Origin: Mya arenaria
Taxonomy: Eukaryota > Mollusca > Bivalvia > Myida > Myidae
Direction: 5' to 3'
Length of the DNA: 64,000 nt
Assembly (NCBI RefSeq): GCF_026914265.1
Contig: NC_069131.1
Coordinates: 10,866,001 to 10,930,000 of the forward strand
Below the pieces are notes generated by a model. That model had not been told where the DNA came from. It saw only the letters and a program-made list of their open reading frames with translations, and ran no database searches. Numbering within the stretch: the first letter of the stretch is position 1; each line of letters opens with the position of its first letter. Positions 12,572 through 46,476 of this stretch are shown one piece after another. The position numbers and the translations under genes were made by a program.

Positions 12572-12606
12572 GCTCGTGTGCGGCCTTGCTGAAACAGCAG
12601 ATAAAA
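12572..12606 (-). repeat. 35-bp inverted copy of 10348-10382
   Basis: The 35 bases at 12572-12606 are the exact reverse complement of 10348-10382 (inner sequence CTGTTTCAGCAAGGCCGCAC). The left paralogue has the 10348-type sequence (near 2194) but not the insertion upstream of its esterase, so this is a short templated insertion specific to the right copy. The two copies flank esterase exon 1. Confidence 0.85.
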
Positions 12607-13725
12607 ACAGTGGTGGATCCAGGACTTTCTAAATGGAGGGGCACAACTAATTATAAACATATTACACTATTTTGAATGAATTATTTAATGGAATTAATCG
12701 TTAACTTAAATTATTCTGTATTAATTTACAAAGGCTCTAGCATGATTCCGACGTTGATAAATGCCGAATTGGAAAGTTTCTAGGCAACAACGTTTTGAAT
12801 TTAAAGTAGTTAAATGCACCGTCATGTACAAACATATCTTGTTGACACACAATGACATTATTTAAAGCAATGACGAACATATAATGTGTACATGTTAACA
12901 GTTTAAAACAACTTGTATTTCTGGTATAGGATATATTCTGAAAACTGTAAACTTACCCGTATAACTGCAGCTAAATTTGTTTACTTTTGAACCGCTGTCT
13001 GTGTAAAATTGGGCGCCGATTTATCATTATCGAATGTTCGGGCCCCGATGTCATTTTCATCAGACTTTTTTTGTGTCGTATACTAAATTATACTTTGAAA
13101 TTGGCATACCATAAATAATGGAACATGAGAATCAGATTCAATTGTATATATGCTTATTTGTACAGTTAAAACAATAAAGATATGCCCCAAAAACAATACT
13201 TGCCGGTCAGCTGGGGTGGGGGGCACGGGCCCTCTGTGACCCCCGGTAAATCTTCCACTGGATAACCAATGATGCAGGTCTATGCTAACTTTCAGCTTAA
13301 CAGTAATCGGTTATACCCAGTACGTCGTTATGTGCATACAATATTTGACATACATAGTGATGTACTAGATTTTAACCTCACACACAGCTGATTAGCTTAG
13401 TGTCATGATACCGATTCTTTCCAAAATTGTCAACGTTTCGTTCAGTTTCAGAGAAATCAATAACTTTTCAAATGTTCACGAGGTTTTGAAACTTTACGAA
13501 ACATGAACAATTATCATTTGCGTTTAGAAGACCTACGTGTTTTTTGTGAAAAGGTTTGACATAAATAATATAAAATGAGGCTCAGTTTAAATGTATTATT
13601 TATATTTCGATAAAATTATTTTGATATTATAAACATGGCGTATACTAATCTTTATTTTCACAAATTATAACAATCGTTCCATCACTTTCCGTAAATCTGA
13701 TCATATTATAGTTCGTATTCTTCTT

Positions 13726-13950
13726 TTAAAGCTGCACTCTTATAGACTGCACCTTTCGGCAACTTTTTCATTGTCCTGGAACGAGCCAATTTATGCGAAA
13801 AGTGCATGGAAACCAGTGATATAAGACTGCTGAAAAAAATACAGATCGCAGATTTTCATATTTAGATCAAAAATTGATGTTTTATGCATTTTTTCTTAAA
13901 CCGTTAGTAACGCTTTTAGCCGTAAAACACATTGATTTTCGAATGGATTG
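13726..13950. mobile_element. Partial MITE, AGCTGCACTCT family
   Basis: Paralogue of the fragment at 6033-6263, with the left TTAAAGCTGCACTCT terminus present and the right terminus absent. It was carried along by the segmental duplication. Confidence 0.6.
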
Positions 13951-15584
13951 TTTAGTTAAGGCTTTGTTGTTGCGTGATTGGTTGACTGTTATTATCGAGT
14001 GATGTTATCAATGTGTTGTTTTAACGTCAAAATATCACGGACTCTTTGTGAAAGTCCTGGGGGGGGGGGGGGGGGGGGGGCTAGTGGTGATAGCGCTCGT
14101 TTGATTCTTTCTTAACTTAATAGCATGGGCTAGAACCCCACTAGAATTAGTAAAACTAAAATTCCTCTTTATACTTTGATTGTATTTTTCTGCAATTTCG
14201 ATATAATAGAGTAAAATAATGATAAAATAAGAGTTTTCAGGTGTTATCCCTTACAACGTGAAGTTATAAAGGCCATTCTTTATGGTAAAATATCTTATAC
14301 TAACACACCATTCTTTATGGTAAAATATCTTATACTAGCACATACTTCATCTACATCTTTAAACATGGAAATATACATATAAATATTGTTTCGTTAATGT
14401 ATGTACACAAATGAGACACTAACATACATGCTTATAAGCAGTTTAAGAATGAAAACATATGTTTTTCAATTGAATTCGTAGCAATCCCTTTGAAATGGCA
14501 CTAGTACACCCCTTCATGAATTCTTCATAATTCACAATCACTGTCGTCGTTTTGCTTGCTCGGGAACAGGGCTAGGACGCAGTCGTACAGGAAGTGAAGC
14601 TGGGTCTAGAAAATAATGCTCATCAATATCATTTAGATTCTTATTATTACAGGTTTGAGCGAACATGCATGTTTCAAGGTTTGACGTTTGGTATATGTTC
14701 AAAAACAATAGAATAACTTGAATTCTAGAACGACTTGAATTTTAATTATATGGGTTTAATCATGACTGAATTGTGTATGATTTGAATCCACATTGTGGCG
14801 GCCCACAGCTCGACCTTTGAAGGTATTCAACTTGTTATTCACACTTTTATAAAAGCTTAAACACCATCATTCTTTTGCCCAGATTTGTAAAGAGATTTTA
14901 CAATGAATTAAAAACGTTGTTTGTGTTTCATTATGACCTACTCTAAATTTCAAGGCATATTTTGTTCATATGTTAATTATAGTATCACTATCACTTGGAC
15001 TTAAACACATTTTTTCTGGTAAAATAAATACCACCTTACAGAAATTTAAAGGTTAAATCACAAACTTATTTAACAAATGTAACCATTTTGATTGAACTTG
15101 TGACTTTTCGGAACTATGCAAACACCATTGAACATTTCCATTTATAACAGATCTAGAAGGACCTGTAGGACAAATTACACTTAACATGCAAGAAACTGCC
15201 ATGGACATTTTCATCGAAGCAAAACTATTTACAATGTCAACATTACAATTAAACAAATATAGAAAAGAAGCAAATACAGACTTAAAGGTCGAGTGTGAAA
15301 CCCTTCTATAAGTGACCTCCCCCCCCCCCCCAATTTGTGTACAGTACACAACCTCTGTGAATTGATCTTAATCTACTTGTCTTGATCCCTCTTATAAGGC
15401 TTCCGATCTGAGTATCCTGCTGTGCAGTTTTGGAAGTTTTATTATAGAAATGGACCCTAAATGGCCCTGAGCCAAGAAACGAATACACATGAAATTGGCC
15501 CCTACTGTGACATCAGAGCAATTAGCAGGAGATGCACAGCAGGGGATTATCATGCCAAACAATTTTCACAATCAGGATACATAC

Positions 15585-37541
<21,957 letters not shown>

Positions 37542-37859
37542 TTACTGTTCAAGAGACGGGCTTAAGAAGATATAACAACACTACTCGGTAAAACAAAAAC
37601 AAAAGGAGAATTAACATAATACATTATTTACCCTTAATACTAATATACGAAGCCTGAAGCGCCCACTTCATTCCGATTGAGACGATACTGTAATGCAAGA
37701 GTAATGTTTTCCAAAGATTATGTTTTCGATTAGCGGTATTAAGTTACGAAATATTATTTATTGTTGAATATATCAACCACTGAGTCAACTTATTCACCAA
37801 ATGAATGTTTTATCAACATTCACACAGGAGTTCATCCAATGGACACCGGGCTAAGCGAT

Positions 37860-40800
37860 AGGAAAAATAACTTTGTAAGAGTTTGGGTGGATACAGAGCG
37901 TAGTGATAGGGGAGATTACTGTGTAAGGGATTGGGTGAACACCGAGCCTAGCGATAGGGGAGATTACTATGTAAGGGACTGGGTAGACAACGAGCGAAGC
38001 GATAGGGGAGATAACTGTGTAAGGGATGGACACAGAGCGTAGCGATAAGGGAGAATACTATGTAAGGGATTGGGCGGACACAGAGCGTAGCGATAGGGAG
38101 GATTACTGTGTAAGAGATTGGGTGGACACAGAGCGTAGCGATAGGGGAGATTACTATGTAAGGGATTGGGTAGACAACGAGCGAAGCGATAGGGGAGATA
38201 ACTGTGTAAGGGATTGGGTGGACACAGAGCGTAGCGATAGGGGAGAATACTATGTAAGGGATTGGGTGGACACAGAGCGTAGCGATAAGGAGGATTACTG
38301 TGTAAGGGATTGGGTGGACACAGAGCGTAACGATAGGGGAGATTACTGTGTAAGGGATTGGGTGAACACAGAGCGTAACGATAGGGGAGATTATTGTGTA
38401 AGGGATTTGGTGAACACCGAGCGTAGCGATAGGGAAGATTACTATGTAAGGGATTGGGTCGACACAGAGCGTAGCGATAGGGGAGATTACAGTGTAAGGG
38501 ATTGGGTGGATACCGAGCGTAGCAATAGGGGAGATTACTATGTCAGGGATTGGGTGAACACCGAGCGTAGCGATAGGGGAGATTACTGTGTAAGAGATTG
38601 GGTGAACACCGAGCGTAGCAATAGGGGAGATTACTGTGTAAACGATTGGGTGAATACCGAGCGTAGCAATAGGGGAGATTACTGTGTAAGGGATTGGGTG
38701 AACACCGAGCGTAGCAATAGGGGAGATTACTGTGTAAGCGATTGGGTGGACACAGAGCGTAGCAATAGGGGAGATTACTGTGTAAGCGATTGGGTCGACA
38801 CCGAGCGTAGCAATAGGGGAGTTTACTGTGTAAGGGATTGGGTGGACACAGAGCGTAGCGATAGGGGATAATACTATGTAATGGATTGGGTGGGCAGAGA
38901 GCGTAGCGATAAGGAGGATTACTGTGTAAGGGATTGGGTGAACACAGAGCGTAACGATAGGGGAGATTACTGTGTAAGGGATTGGGTAGACACCGAGCGT
39001 AGCGATAGGGAAGATTACTTTGTAAGGGATTGGGTCGACACAGAGCGTAGCGATAGGGGAGATTACTGTGTAAGGGATTGGGTGGATACCGAGCGTAGCA
39101 ATAGGGGAGATTACTATGTAAGGGATTGGGTGAACACCGAGCGTAGCGATAGGGGAGATTACTGTGTAATGGATTGGGTAGACACCGAGCGTAGCGACAG
39201 GGAAGATTACTATGTAAGGGATTGGGTGGACACAGAGCGTAGCGATAGGGGAGATTACTATGTCAGGGATTGGGTGAACACCGAGCGTAGCGATAGGGGA
39301 GATTACTGTGAAAGAGATTAGGTAAACACCGAGCGTAGCAATAGGGGAGATTACTGTGTAAACGATTGGGTGAATACCGAGCGTAGCAATAGGGGAGATT
39401 ACTGTGTAAGGGATTGGGTGAACACCGAGCGTAACAATAGGGGAGATTACTGTGTAAGCGATTGGGTGGACACAGAGCGTAGCAATAGGGGAGATTACTG
39501 TGTAAGCGATTGGGTCGACACCGAGCGTAGCAATAGGGGAGATTACTGTGTAAGGGATTGGGTGGACACAGAGCGTAGCGATAGGGGAGAATACTATGTA
39601 AGGGATTGGGTGGGCACAGAGCGTAGCGATAAGGAGGATTACTGTGTAAGGGATTGGGTAAACAGAGCGTAGCGATAGGGGAGATTACTGTGTAAGGGAT
39701 TGGGTAGACACCGAGCGTAGCGATAGGGAAGATTACTATGTAAGGGATTGGGTCGACACAGAGCGTAGCGATAGGGCGATTACTGTGTAAGGGATTGGGT
39801 GGATACCGAGCGTAGCAATAGGGGAGATTACTATGTAAGGGATTGGGTGAACACCGAGCGTAGCGATAGGGGTGATTACTGTGTAATGGATTGGGTAGAC
39901 ACCGAGCGTAGCGACAGGGAAGATTACTATGTAAGGGATTGGGTGGACACAGATCGTAGCGATAGGGGAGATTAATGTGTAAGGGATTGGGTGGATACCG
40001 AGCGTAGCAATAGGGGAGATTACTGTGTAAGGGATTGGGTGAACACCAAGCCTAGCGATAGGGGAGATTACTGTGTAAGGGATTGGGTGAACACCAAGCG
40101 TAGCAATAGGGGAGATTACTGTGTAAGTGATTGGTTGGACACAGAGCGTAGCAATAGGGGAGGTAACTGTGCAAGCGATTAAGTCGACACCGAGTGTAGC
40201 AATAGGGGAGATTTCTGTGTAAGCGATTGGGTGAACACCGAGCGTAGCAATAGGGGAGATTACTGTGTAAGAGATTCGGTGGACACAGAGCGTAGCGATA
40301 GGGAGGATTACTGTGTAAGGGATTGGGTGGACACAGAGCTTAGCGTTAGGGGAGATTACTATGTAAGGGATTGGGTGGACACTGAGCGTAACGATAGGGG
40401 AGATTACTGTGTAAGGGATTGGGTGGACACAGAGCGTAGCGATAGGGGAGATTACTGTGTAAGGGATTGGGTAGACACAGAGCGTAGCGATAGGGAAGAT
40501 TACTATGTAAGGGATTGGGTAGACACCGAGCGAAGCGATAGGGGAGATTACTGTGTAAGGGATTGGGTGGATACCGAGTGTAGCAATAGGGGAGATTACT
40601 ATGTAAGGGATTGGGTGAACACCGTGCGTAGCAATAGGGGAGATTACTGTGTAAGGGATTGGGTGGACACAGAGCGTAGCGATAGGGGAGGTAACTGTGT
40701 AAGCGATTGGGTCGACACCGAGGGTAGCAATAGGGGAGATTACTGTGTAAGGGACTGGGTGGACACCGAGCGTAGCAATAGGGGAGATTACTATGTAAGA

Positions 40801-43025
40801 GATTGGGTGAACACCGAGCGTAGCAATAGGGGAGATTACTGTGTGAGCGATTGGGTGAACACCGAACGTAGCAATAGGCGAGATTACTGTGTAAGAGATT
40901 GGGTGAACACCGAGCGTAGCAATATGGGAGATTACGGTGTAAGCGATTGGGTGAACACCGAGCGTAGCAATAGGGGAGATTACTGTGTAAGGGATTGGGT
41001 GGACACAGAGCGTAGCGATAGGGGAGGTAACTGTGTAAGCGATTGGGTCGACACCGAGGGTAGCAATAGGGGAGATTACTGTGTAAGGGATTGGGTGGAC
41101 ACCGAGCGTAGCAATAGGGGAGATTACTATGTAAGAGATTGGGTGAACACCGAGCGTAGCAATAGGGGAGATTACTGTGTGAGCGATTGGGTGAACACCG
41201 AACGTAGCAATAGGCGAGATTACTGTGTAAGAGATTGGGTGAACACCGAGCGTAGCAATATGGGAGATTACGGTGTAAGCGATTGGGTGAACACCGAGCG
41301 TAGCAATAGGGGAGATTACTGTGTAAGGGATTGGGTGGACACAGAGCGTAGCGATAGGGGAGGTAACTGTGTAAGCGATTGGGTCGACACCGAGGGTAGC
41401 AATAGGGGAGATTACTGTGTAAGGGATTGGGTGGACACCGAGCGTAGCAATAGGGGAGATTACTATGTAAGAGATTGGGTGAACACCGAACGTAGCAATA
41501 GGCGAGATTACTGTGTAAGAGATTGGGTGAACACCGAGCGTAGCAATAGGGGAGATTACTGTGTAAGCGATTGGGGTGGACACCGAGCGTAGCAATAGGC
41601 GATTACTGTGTAGGCGATTGGGTGAACACCGAGCGTAGCAATAGAGGAGATTTCTGTGTAAGCGATTGGGTGAACACCGAGCGTAGCAATAGTGGAGATT
41701 ACTGTGTAAGCGATTGGGTGAACACCGAGCGTAGCAATAGGCGAGATTAGTGTGTAAGCGATTGTGTGAACACCGAGCGTAGCAATAGGGGAGATTACTG
41801 TGTAAGTGAGTGGGTAAACACCGAGCGTAGCAATAGGCGAGATTACTGTGTAAGCGATTGGCTGGACACCGAGCGTAGCAATAGGGGAGGTAACTGTGTA
41901 AGCGATTGGTTCGACACCGAGTGTAGCGATAGGGAAGATTACTGTGTAAGCGATTGGGTGAACACCAATCGTAGCAATAGGAGATATTACTGTGTAAGCA
42001 ATTTGGTGAACACCGAGTGCAGCGATAGGGAATATAACTGTGTATGAGATTGGGTTGACATCGAGCGTAACGATAGGGAATATTACTGTGTAAGCGACTG
42101 GGTGAACACCGAGCGAAGCAATAGGTGAGATTACTGTGTAAGCGATTGGGTTGAGGTCCGATCGTATCGATAGGGAAGATTACTGTGTAAGCGATTTGGT
42201 GAACACCGAGCGTATCAATAGGGGAGATTACTGTGTAAGCGATTGGGACGAAACCGAGCGTAGCAATAGGGGAGATAACTGTGTTTGCGATTGGATCGAC
42301 ACCGAATGTAGCGATAGGGAAGATTACTGTGTAAGTGATTGGGTGAACATCAAGTGTAGCAATAGGATAGATTACTGTGTAAACTATTGGATTAACACCC
42401 AATGTAGCGATAGGGAAGATTACTGTGTATGAGATTTGGTTGACACCGAGCGTAGCGATAGGGAAGATTACTGTGTAAGGGATTGGGTGGATACCGAGCG
42501 TAGCGATAGGGGATATTACTGTGTAAGGGATTGGGTTGGCACCGAACGTAGCGATCGGGGAGATTACTGCGTAAGAGTACCGAGCGTAGTGAAAGGGGAG
42601 ATTACTGTGTAAGGGATTGGGTGGACACCGAACGTAGCGATAGGGAAGATTACTGCGTAAGAGATTGGGTGGACACCGAGCGTAGCAATAGGGGAGATTA
42701 CTGTGTAAGGGATTGGGTGAACACCGAGCGTAGCAATAGGGGTGATTACGGTGTAAGCGATTGTGTGAACACAGAGCGTAGCAATAGCGGAGATTACTTT
42801 GTAAGCGGCTGGGTGAACACCGAGCGTAGCAATAGGGGAAATTACTGTGTAAGCGATTGGGTGAACACCGAGCGTAGCGATAGGGAAGATTACTGTATAA
42901 GCGATTGGTTGAACACCGAGCGTAGCAATAGGGGAGATTACTGTGTAAGCGATTCGGTCGACACCGAACGTAGCAATAGGGGAGGTAACTGTGTAAGCGA
43001 TTGGATCGACACCGAGTGTAGCGAT
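37860..43025. repeat. 48-bp minisatellite, about 107 units, open on both strands
   Basis: The unit reads GAGCGTAGCGATAGGGGAGA then TTACTGTGTAAGGGATTGGG then TGGACACC, 48 bp, or 16 codons. Because the period is a multiple of three, long open frames persist: plus-strand repeats of ERSDRGDYCVRDWVDT (up to 453 codons at 40231-41592) and minus-strand repeats of GVHPIPYTVISPIATL (888 codons at 39736-42402). Neither has a signal peptide, splice context or codon pattern of a gene, and divergent units break both frames. A 336-bp higher-order repeat (seven units) recurs at 40689, 41025 and 41361. Units decay toward 42000-43025, and about 2.5 further degenerate units follow the MITE, to about 43635. The array starts about 320 bp upstream of the phosphatase start codon. 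Confidence 0.95.
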
Positions 43026-43517
43026 CAAACTCCGCGCAGTGTTACTTCCCGTGCAGTACAGTAATCACTGCCTACACAAATATCACGTGATGATAGAAAC
43101 GGCACGTGATTGCAATTTACAAAATGGACGGAACACTTTTAAAAGAAATTCCAGCAACATGTTTCATTTGTTTAGAAAATAAACGATTTTATTCCATAAA
43201 AGGAAAAAATGCAAAACGTTCGATACATGTCTGAATAGCTAACAACACATCCATGTTGATATTGTAATTTGTAAATCCTACTTTCAATTTGAAAAAAGAC
43301 CGAACATTTCCGAATGTTTTTTTTAATTGTTATTTTTTTATAAAACATATTATGCCTATCAACTGGCGTAAAGTAATTATTTAAGAAAGGATATAAGAAT
43401 AAATATATATGATTAAAAAAATGCCATTAAAAGTTTTCATCCAATTTTGGATGAAAATCTTGCGGTGGCAGTGTTACTGTACTGTTTACAAAGGGAAGTA
43501 ACCCTGCGCGGAGTTTG
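43026..43517. mobile_element. 492-bp MITE inserted in the 48-bp array, 9-bp target duplication
   Basis: The ends are CAAACTCCGCGCAGTGTTAC and, inverted, CAAACTCCGCGCAGGGTTAC, with similarity running about 45 bp inward (ACAGTACAGTAA..CACTG). TGTAGCGAT occurs immediately before (43017-43025) and after (43518-43526). Since the array would continue differently after GAT, these nine bases are a true target duplication, not array periodicity. A 9-bp TSD suggests the Mutator superfamily; the family is inferred. A perfect internal palindrome around TTTTCATCCAATTTTGGATG lies near 43435-43455. No coding sequence. Confidence 0.88.
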
Positions 43518-43884
43518 TGTAGCGATAAGGAAAACTACTGTTTAAGCGATTGGTTAGACACAGAGCGTGATAGGGGCGATCACTCTGTTAGAAATTCGCT
43601 GGACACCAAACATTGCGTTAGGGGAAATTTGTAAGCATTCTATAAGGCCTTTCAATAGGTAATTAGAAAAAAAATATTCTTTAAACATTACCATTCCTTT
43701 TTCATCCATAGTAGATCGCTTTTAAATTGTAAGTCTGAAGGAAATAATCCGTATATTTAGGTCACGTGTCAGTAAATTTTACAGGTCATATTACACTATA
43801 GGAAGCAGCATGCGTTCACTCCCTAACGCCACTGTGTACACATTTTACAAATACATTTTTTCTTAACAACAATAGTTAAACTTT

Positions 43885-46025
43885 TATGAACAGAACAGAA
43901 TAGAACAGAACAGACAGTCTATTCGACTAGTACAAGAGTACATCGTCGTAATACATATAGTTATATTATATACACATGACACGTATCAACTTAAACATAA
44001 TTTTATAAAATAGAATGTAATGAAGGCAAAAAGGAAATTGAATACAAAATAGTTATTATGCTAACTTTGGCAGTGAGGGAAAGTTTCATAACTACTATAT
44101 TAAGTTATATTATTTATAAGTTTGTTGTGTATAACAAATACTTCTTTATTGTTTTACTAAAACAAGTTTATTTTTCCTTAAATTCTCAATATCCTTCATT
44201 TTTGACGATAAGCAAAGTTTATCTTTTTACGAAGTAAATTTCTATAAGACTTCTTTTGTGCATACAGAGTAGCTCTTTTAATATCAGTTTTATTCGAATT
44301 AAAATATGTAAAGCTTCTTGGTATAATCGCCGTGCATTAACACATTCATTATCAAACCAATCAGAATTTTTCGTACAACTATCAATATCAAACAATGGTT
44401 TGTTACTTTAAGTACAACGTGTAGAAGATAACGGGTCCGCGACACTGCGGACTGTAGCCGTTAATCTATCCAAAACATCATTAATTGACAATCTATTTGA
44501 ACAGTTTATATTGTCAATAATATCATCGAAAACAGGTAATTTTGTATTAATCCCAGTGCGCAATTGTTCACTTAAAGTATTATCCCATTTAAATTTAACA
44601 TCAGTATATATCTCGTAACTAGTCGAAAATTTATTACAATATAATGAAAAAATGTATTGGGGCGTGATCGCTCCATTCATTGAAATCGCCTATATTAAAG
44701 TTGGATATCATCGGAGAGTTACATTCATGGGTCAATAAGTAATCAATTACGGAAGATCCGTTATGAGAATAAAAAGTATGTTTACAACTATTCTACCATT
44801 TATAATGCGAATACATGTTGATTTACAAAGATCAAGCTTGTTAATCCCATGGCTATAATGTATATTTCCAACAGAGGCCCTAACAGAGGCATACTCATGG
44901 GCATAGTCTAAATCGTCAAAAACAGTAAGAGTATTATCATGTGTAACAAAATCACATTTTTTGCCGACACGGATATTTAGGTCACCAGATATAAATATTT
45001 TACCCAATTCAGGAAAATATGTAATGTCATTTTCTAGGGTTTCAAAAAGGTCTTCATTAAATGTATTGTAGATTAGCGAACCTTCGCCCCATATATAGGA
45101 TGCAAACATACACATCCCCCTCAGTATTAAAGAAATTACGATCTAATTTTAACCAAATAATGCTATCATAATGATTTTTTTTACGATTTGAATGCCGTTA
45201 ACTAGATGTTCTTTAAAGTAAATAACAATACCACCGCATTTTTACCGGCGTTTATGTGTTGAAATTTTCTGTAAAAAATATACGAAATATAATATTATCC
45301 GCTTAAATTAACGTTACTCGATGAATTGGTCCAAGTTTCATATAAAAAGTAAATATTAAATGAACTAATCAAATCAGTATTGTTCTTTTTACAATCAGAT
45401 AAACCATGTATGTTCCACGACAGGATGGAAACCTCACCGCCGTCGTGTCCCTATGCCCTCACAACAGTTCCGTCGATGTAGAGGGTGTCGTAAGCTAGGT
45501 AAGCCCTCTTACCCAACCACCTCGCCTCTTTCCTCTGGGAAACCAGCTTCCAGCTCTTCTACTCGAAACTGAGTCGCATTTAGCTGTTTCCATGATTTTC
45601 GAACCATTTTTTTTCGATCTTTAAAGAAAATAAATTTTGCTATTATATTCCTGGTCATGCCCGCAACTAGGGAACCTGGTGACCGATGTATCCTCTCGAA
45701 CCGAATACTGTCGGCTACCTCACGGCCGATCTTGAAGACGTCATGGAGGTGCTAACGCAGCTTCGGCTCCGTTGCGTCTGCATGCTCATTCCAGTCGGTG
45801 TGACCCTCGGATAACCCGGTGAAAACCAAATTATTTCTCATAGATTGAGATTGAAGGTATGGTACGTTGTCACGCAGGGTATCCCTCTCCTTTTCCAGTT
45901 TCTGCATCCTCTCTGCCAGGACAGCCGCGTGTATATCGGCCCCTTCTACCTTGTCATGGAGACTAAATACTCTCGAATCAAGTTTCTTCAGCCGGTCATC
46001 GAGTGCCACCCATTTATGTTAAGTG
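43885..46025 (-). mobile_element. Decayed LINE: ORF1, endonuclease and pre-RT region, RT missing
   Basis: Reading on the minus strand from about 46025, an ORF1-type coiled coil (AERMQKLEKERDTLRDNV) leads to MRNNLVFTGLSEG, typical of LINE ORF1 proteins. The next protein starts ILSWNIHGLSD near 45433, the opening of an APE-type endonuclease, with FISGDLNIRVG near 44990 and a later pre-RT region (DWFDNEC..R.LY..AL near 44370). Frame changes and stops occur between these parts. Similarity ends near 44150, so the reverse transcriptase is absent. The 3' end is a CTGTTCTGTTCTATTCTGTT-type tail near 43890-43920. The copy therefore has an internal deletion rather than ordinary 5' truncation. It is a CR1/L2-like or related clade; the clade is not fixed. 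Confidence 0.8.
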
Positions 46026-46476
46026 AGTTTGCTGTCCTGTAGGGGTGTGCTTATATCGCTGAATATTTGTTGGACATTGAAACAATACCATTCTTAACAT
46101 TTGGCTACCTGGCATCCCCTTTAATTTCATTGTATTTATTAAAACTACAAACTAAGAAAGCACCAAACAAAAGTCGGGGTAAAATAACAACACTGTCATT
46201 ATAAGAACCAATTTTTTAATAATCATCTACAATGTTTTATACAAATATAGGGATTTGTTTTGGTATTTATTTATACATATTGAAGATTGAAAATAACATC
46301 GTTCGAAATTTTGGTAACATCACAATCACAACAACATGCCTTCACTATATTCCTTCACCAATTTTGTCAATAACAATAAAAGTAAATAATACAAAAATAC
46401 GTTGCATCGGCTGTGATCAAAGAACGCAAGTCCTACTTGCCACAACTCGCACATAACAAACTAGTTATCTCTTCAC

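Larger units (their letters stand above)
7658..15552. repeat. Segmental duplication, right copy
   Basis: This is the second tandem copy of the esterase-bearing segment. Its right edge, where similarity to the left copy stops, is at about 15552; the left copy's matching edge is 7657. The simplest reading is a head-to-tail duplication with its junction at 7657/7658. Compared with the left copy it has gained a 314-bp MITE at 9627-9940, a 35-bp inverted insertion at 12572-12606 and about 185 bp at 14708-14893. It lacks the 335-bp MITE found at 4719-5053. A long G homopolymer lies at about 14057-14081. Outside the esterase exons I see no coding sequence. Confidence 0.88.
12443..15584. other. 5' flank of the intact esterase up to the phosphatase gene
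   Basis: No gene is supported. Contents are a 35-bp inverted templated insertion (12572-12606), a partial MITE (13726-13950), a long G homopolymer (about 14057-14081), the copy-specific insertion 14708-14893, a C homopolymer near 15318, and the right edge of the segmental duplication at 15552. The terminal exon of the phosphatase gene would be expected in or beyond this interval but was not recognised. Confidence 0.55.

Noticed and set aside
39736-42402. An 888-codon open frame on the minus strand as a real gene
   Set aside because: It is a 16-codon satellite frame. The opposite strand is also open for hundreds of codons, there is no signal, domain or splice support, and both frames break where units diverge. 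Kept as a repeat and flagged for an expression check.
37860-43025. CRISPR-like array
   Set aside because: Units are contiguous with no unique spacers, and the region is eukaryotic with introns. It is a minisatellite.
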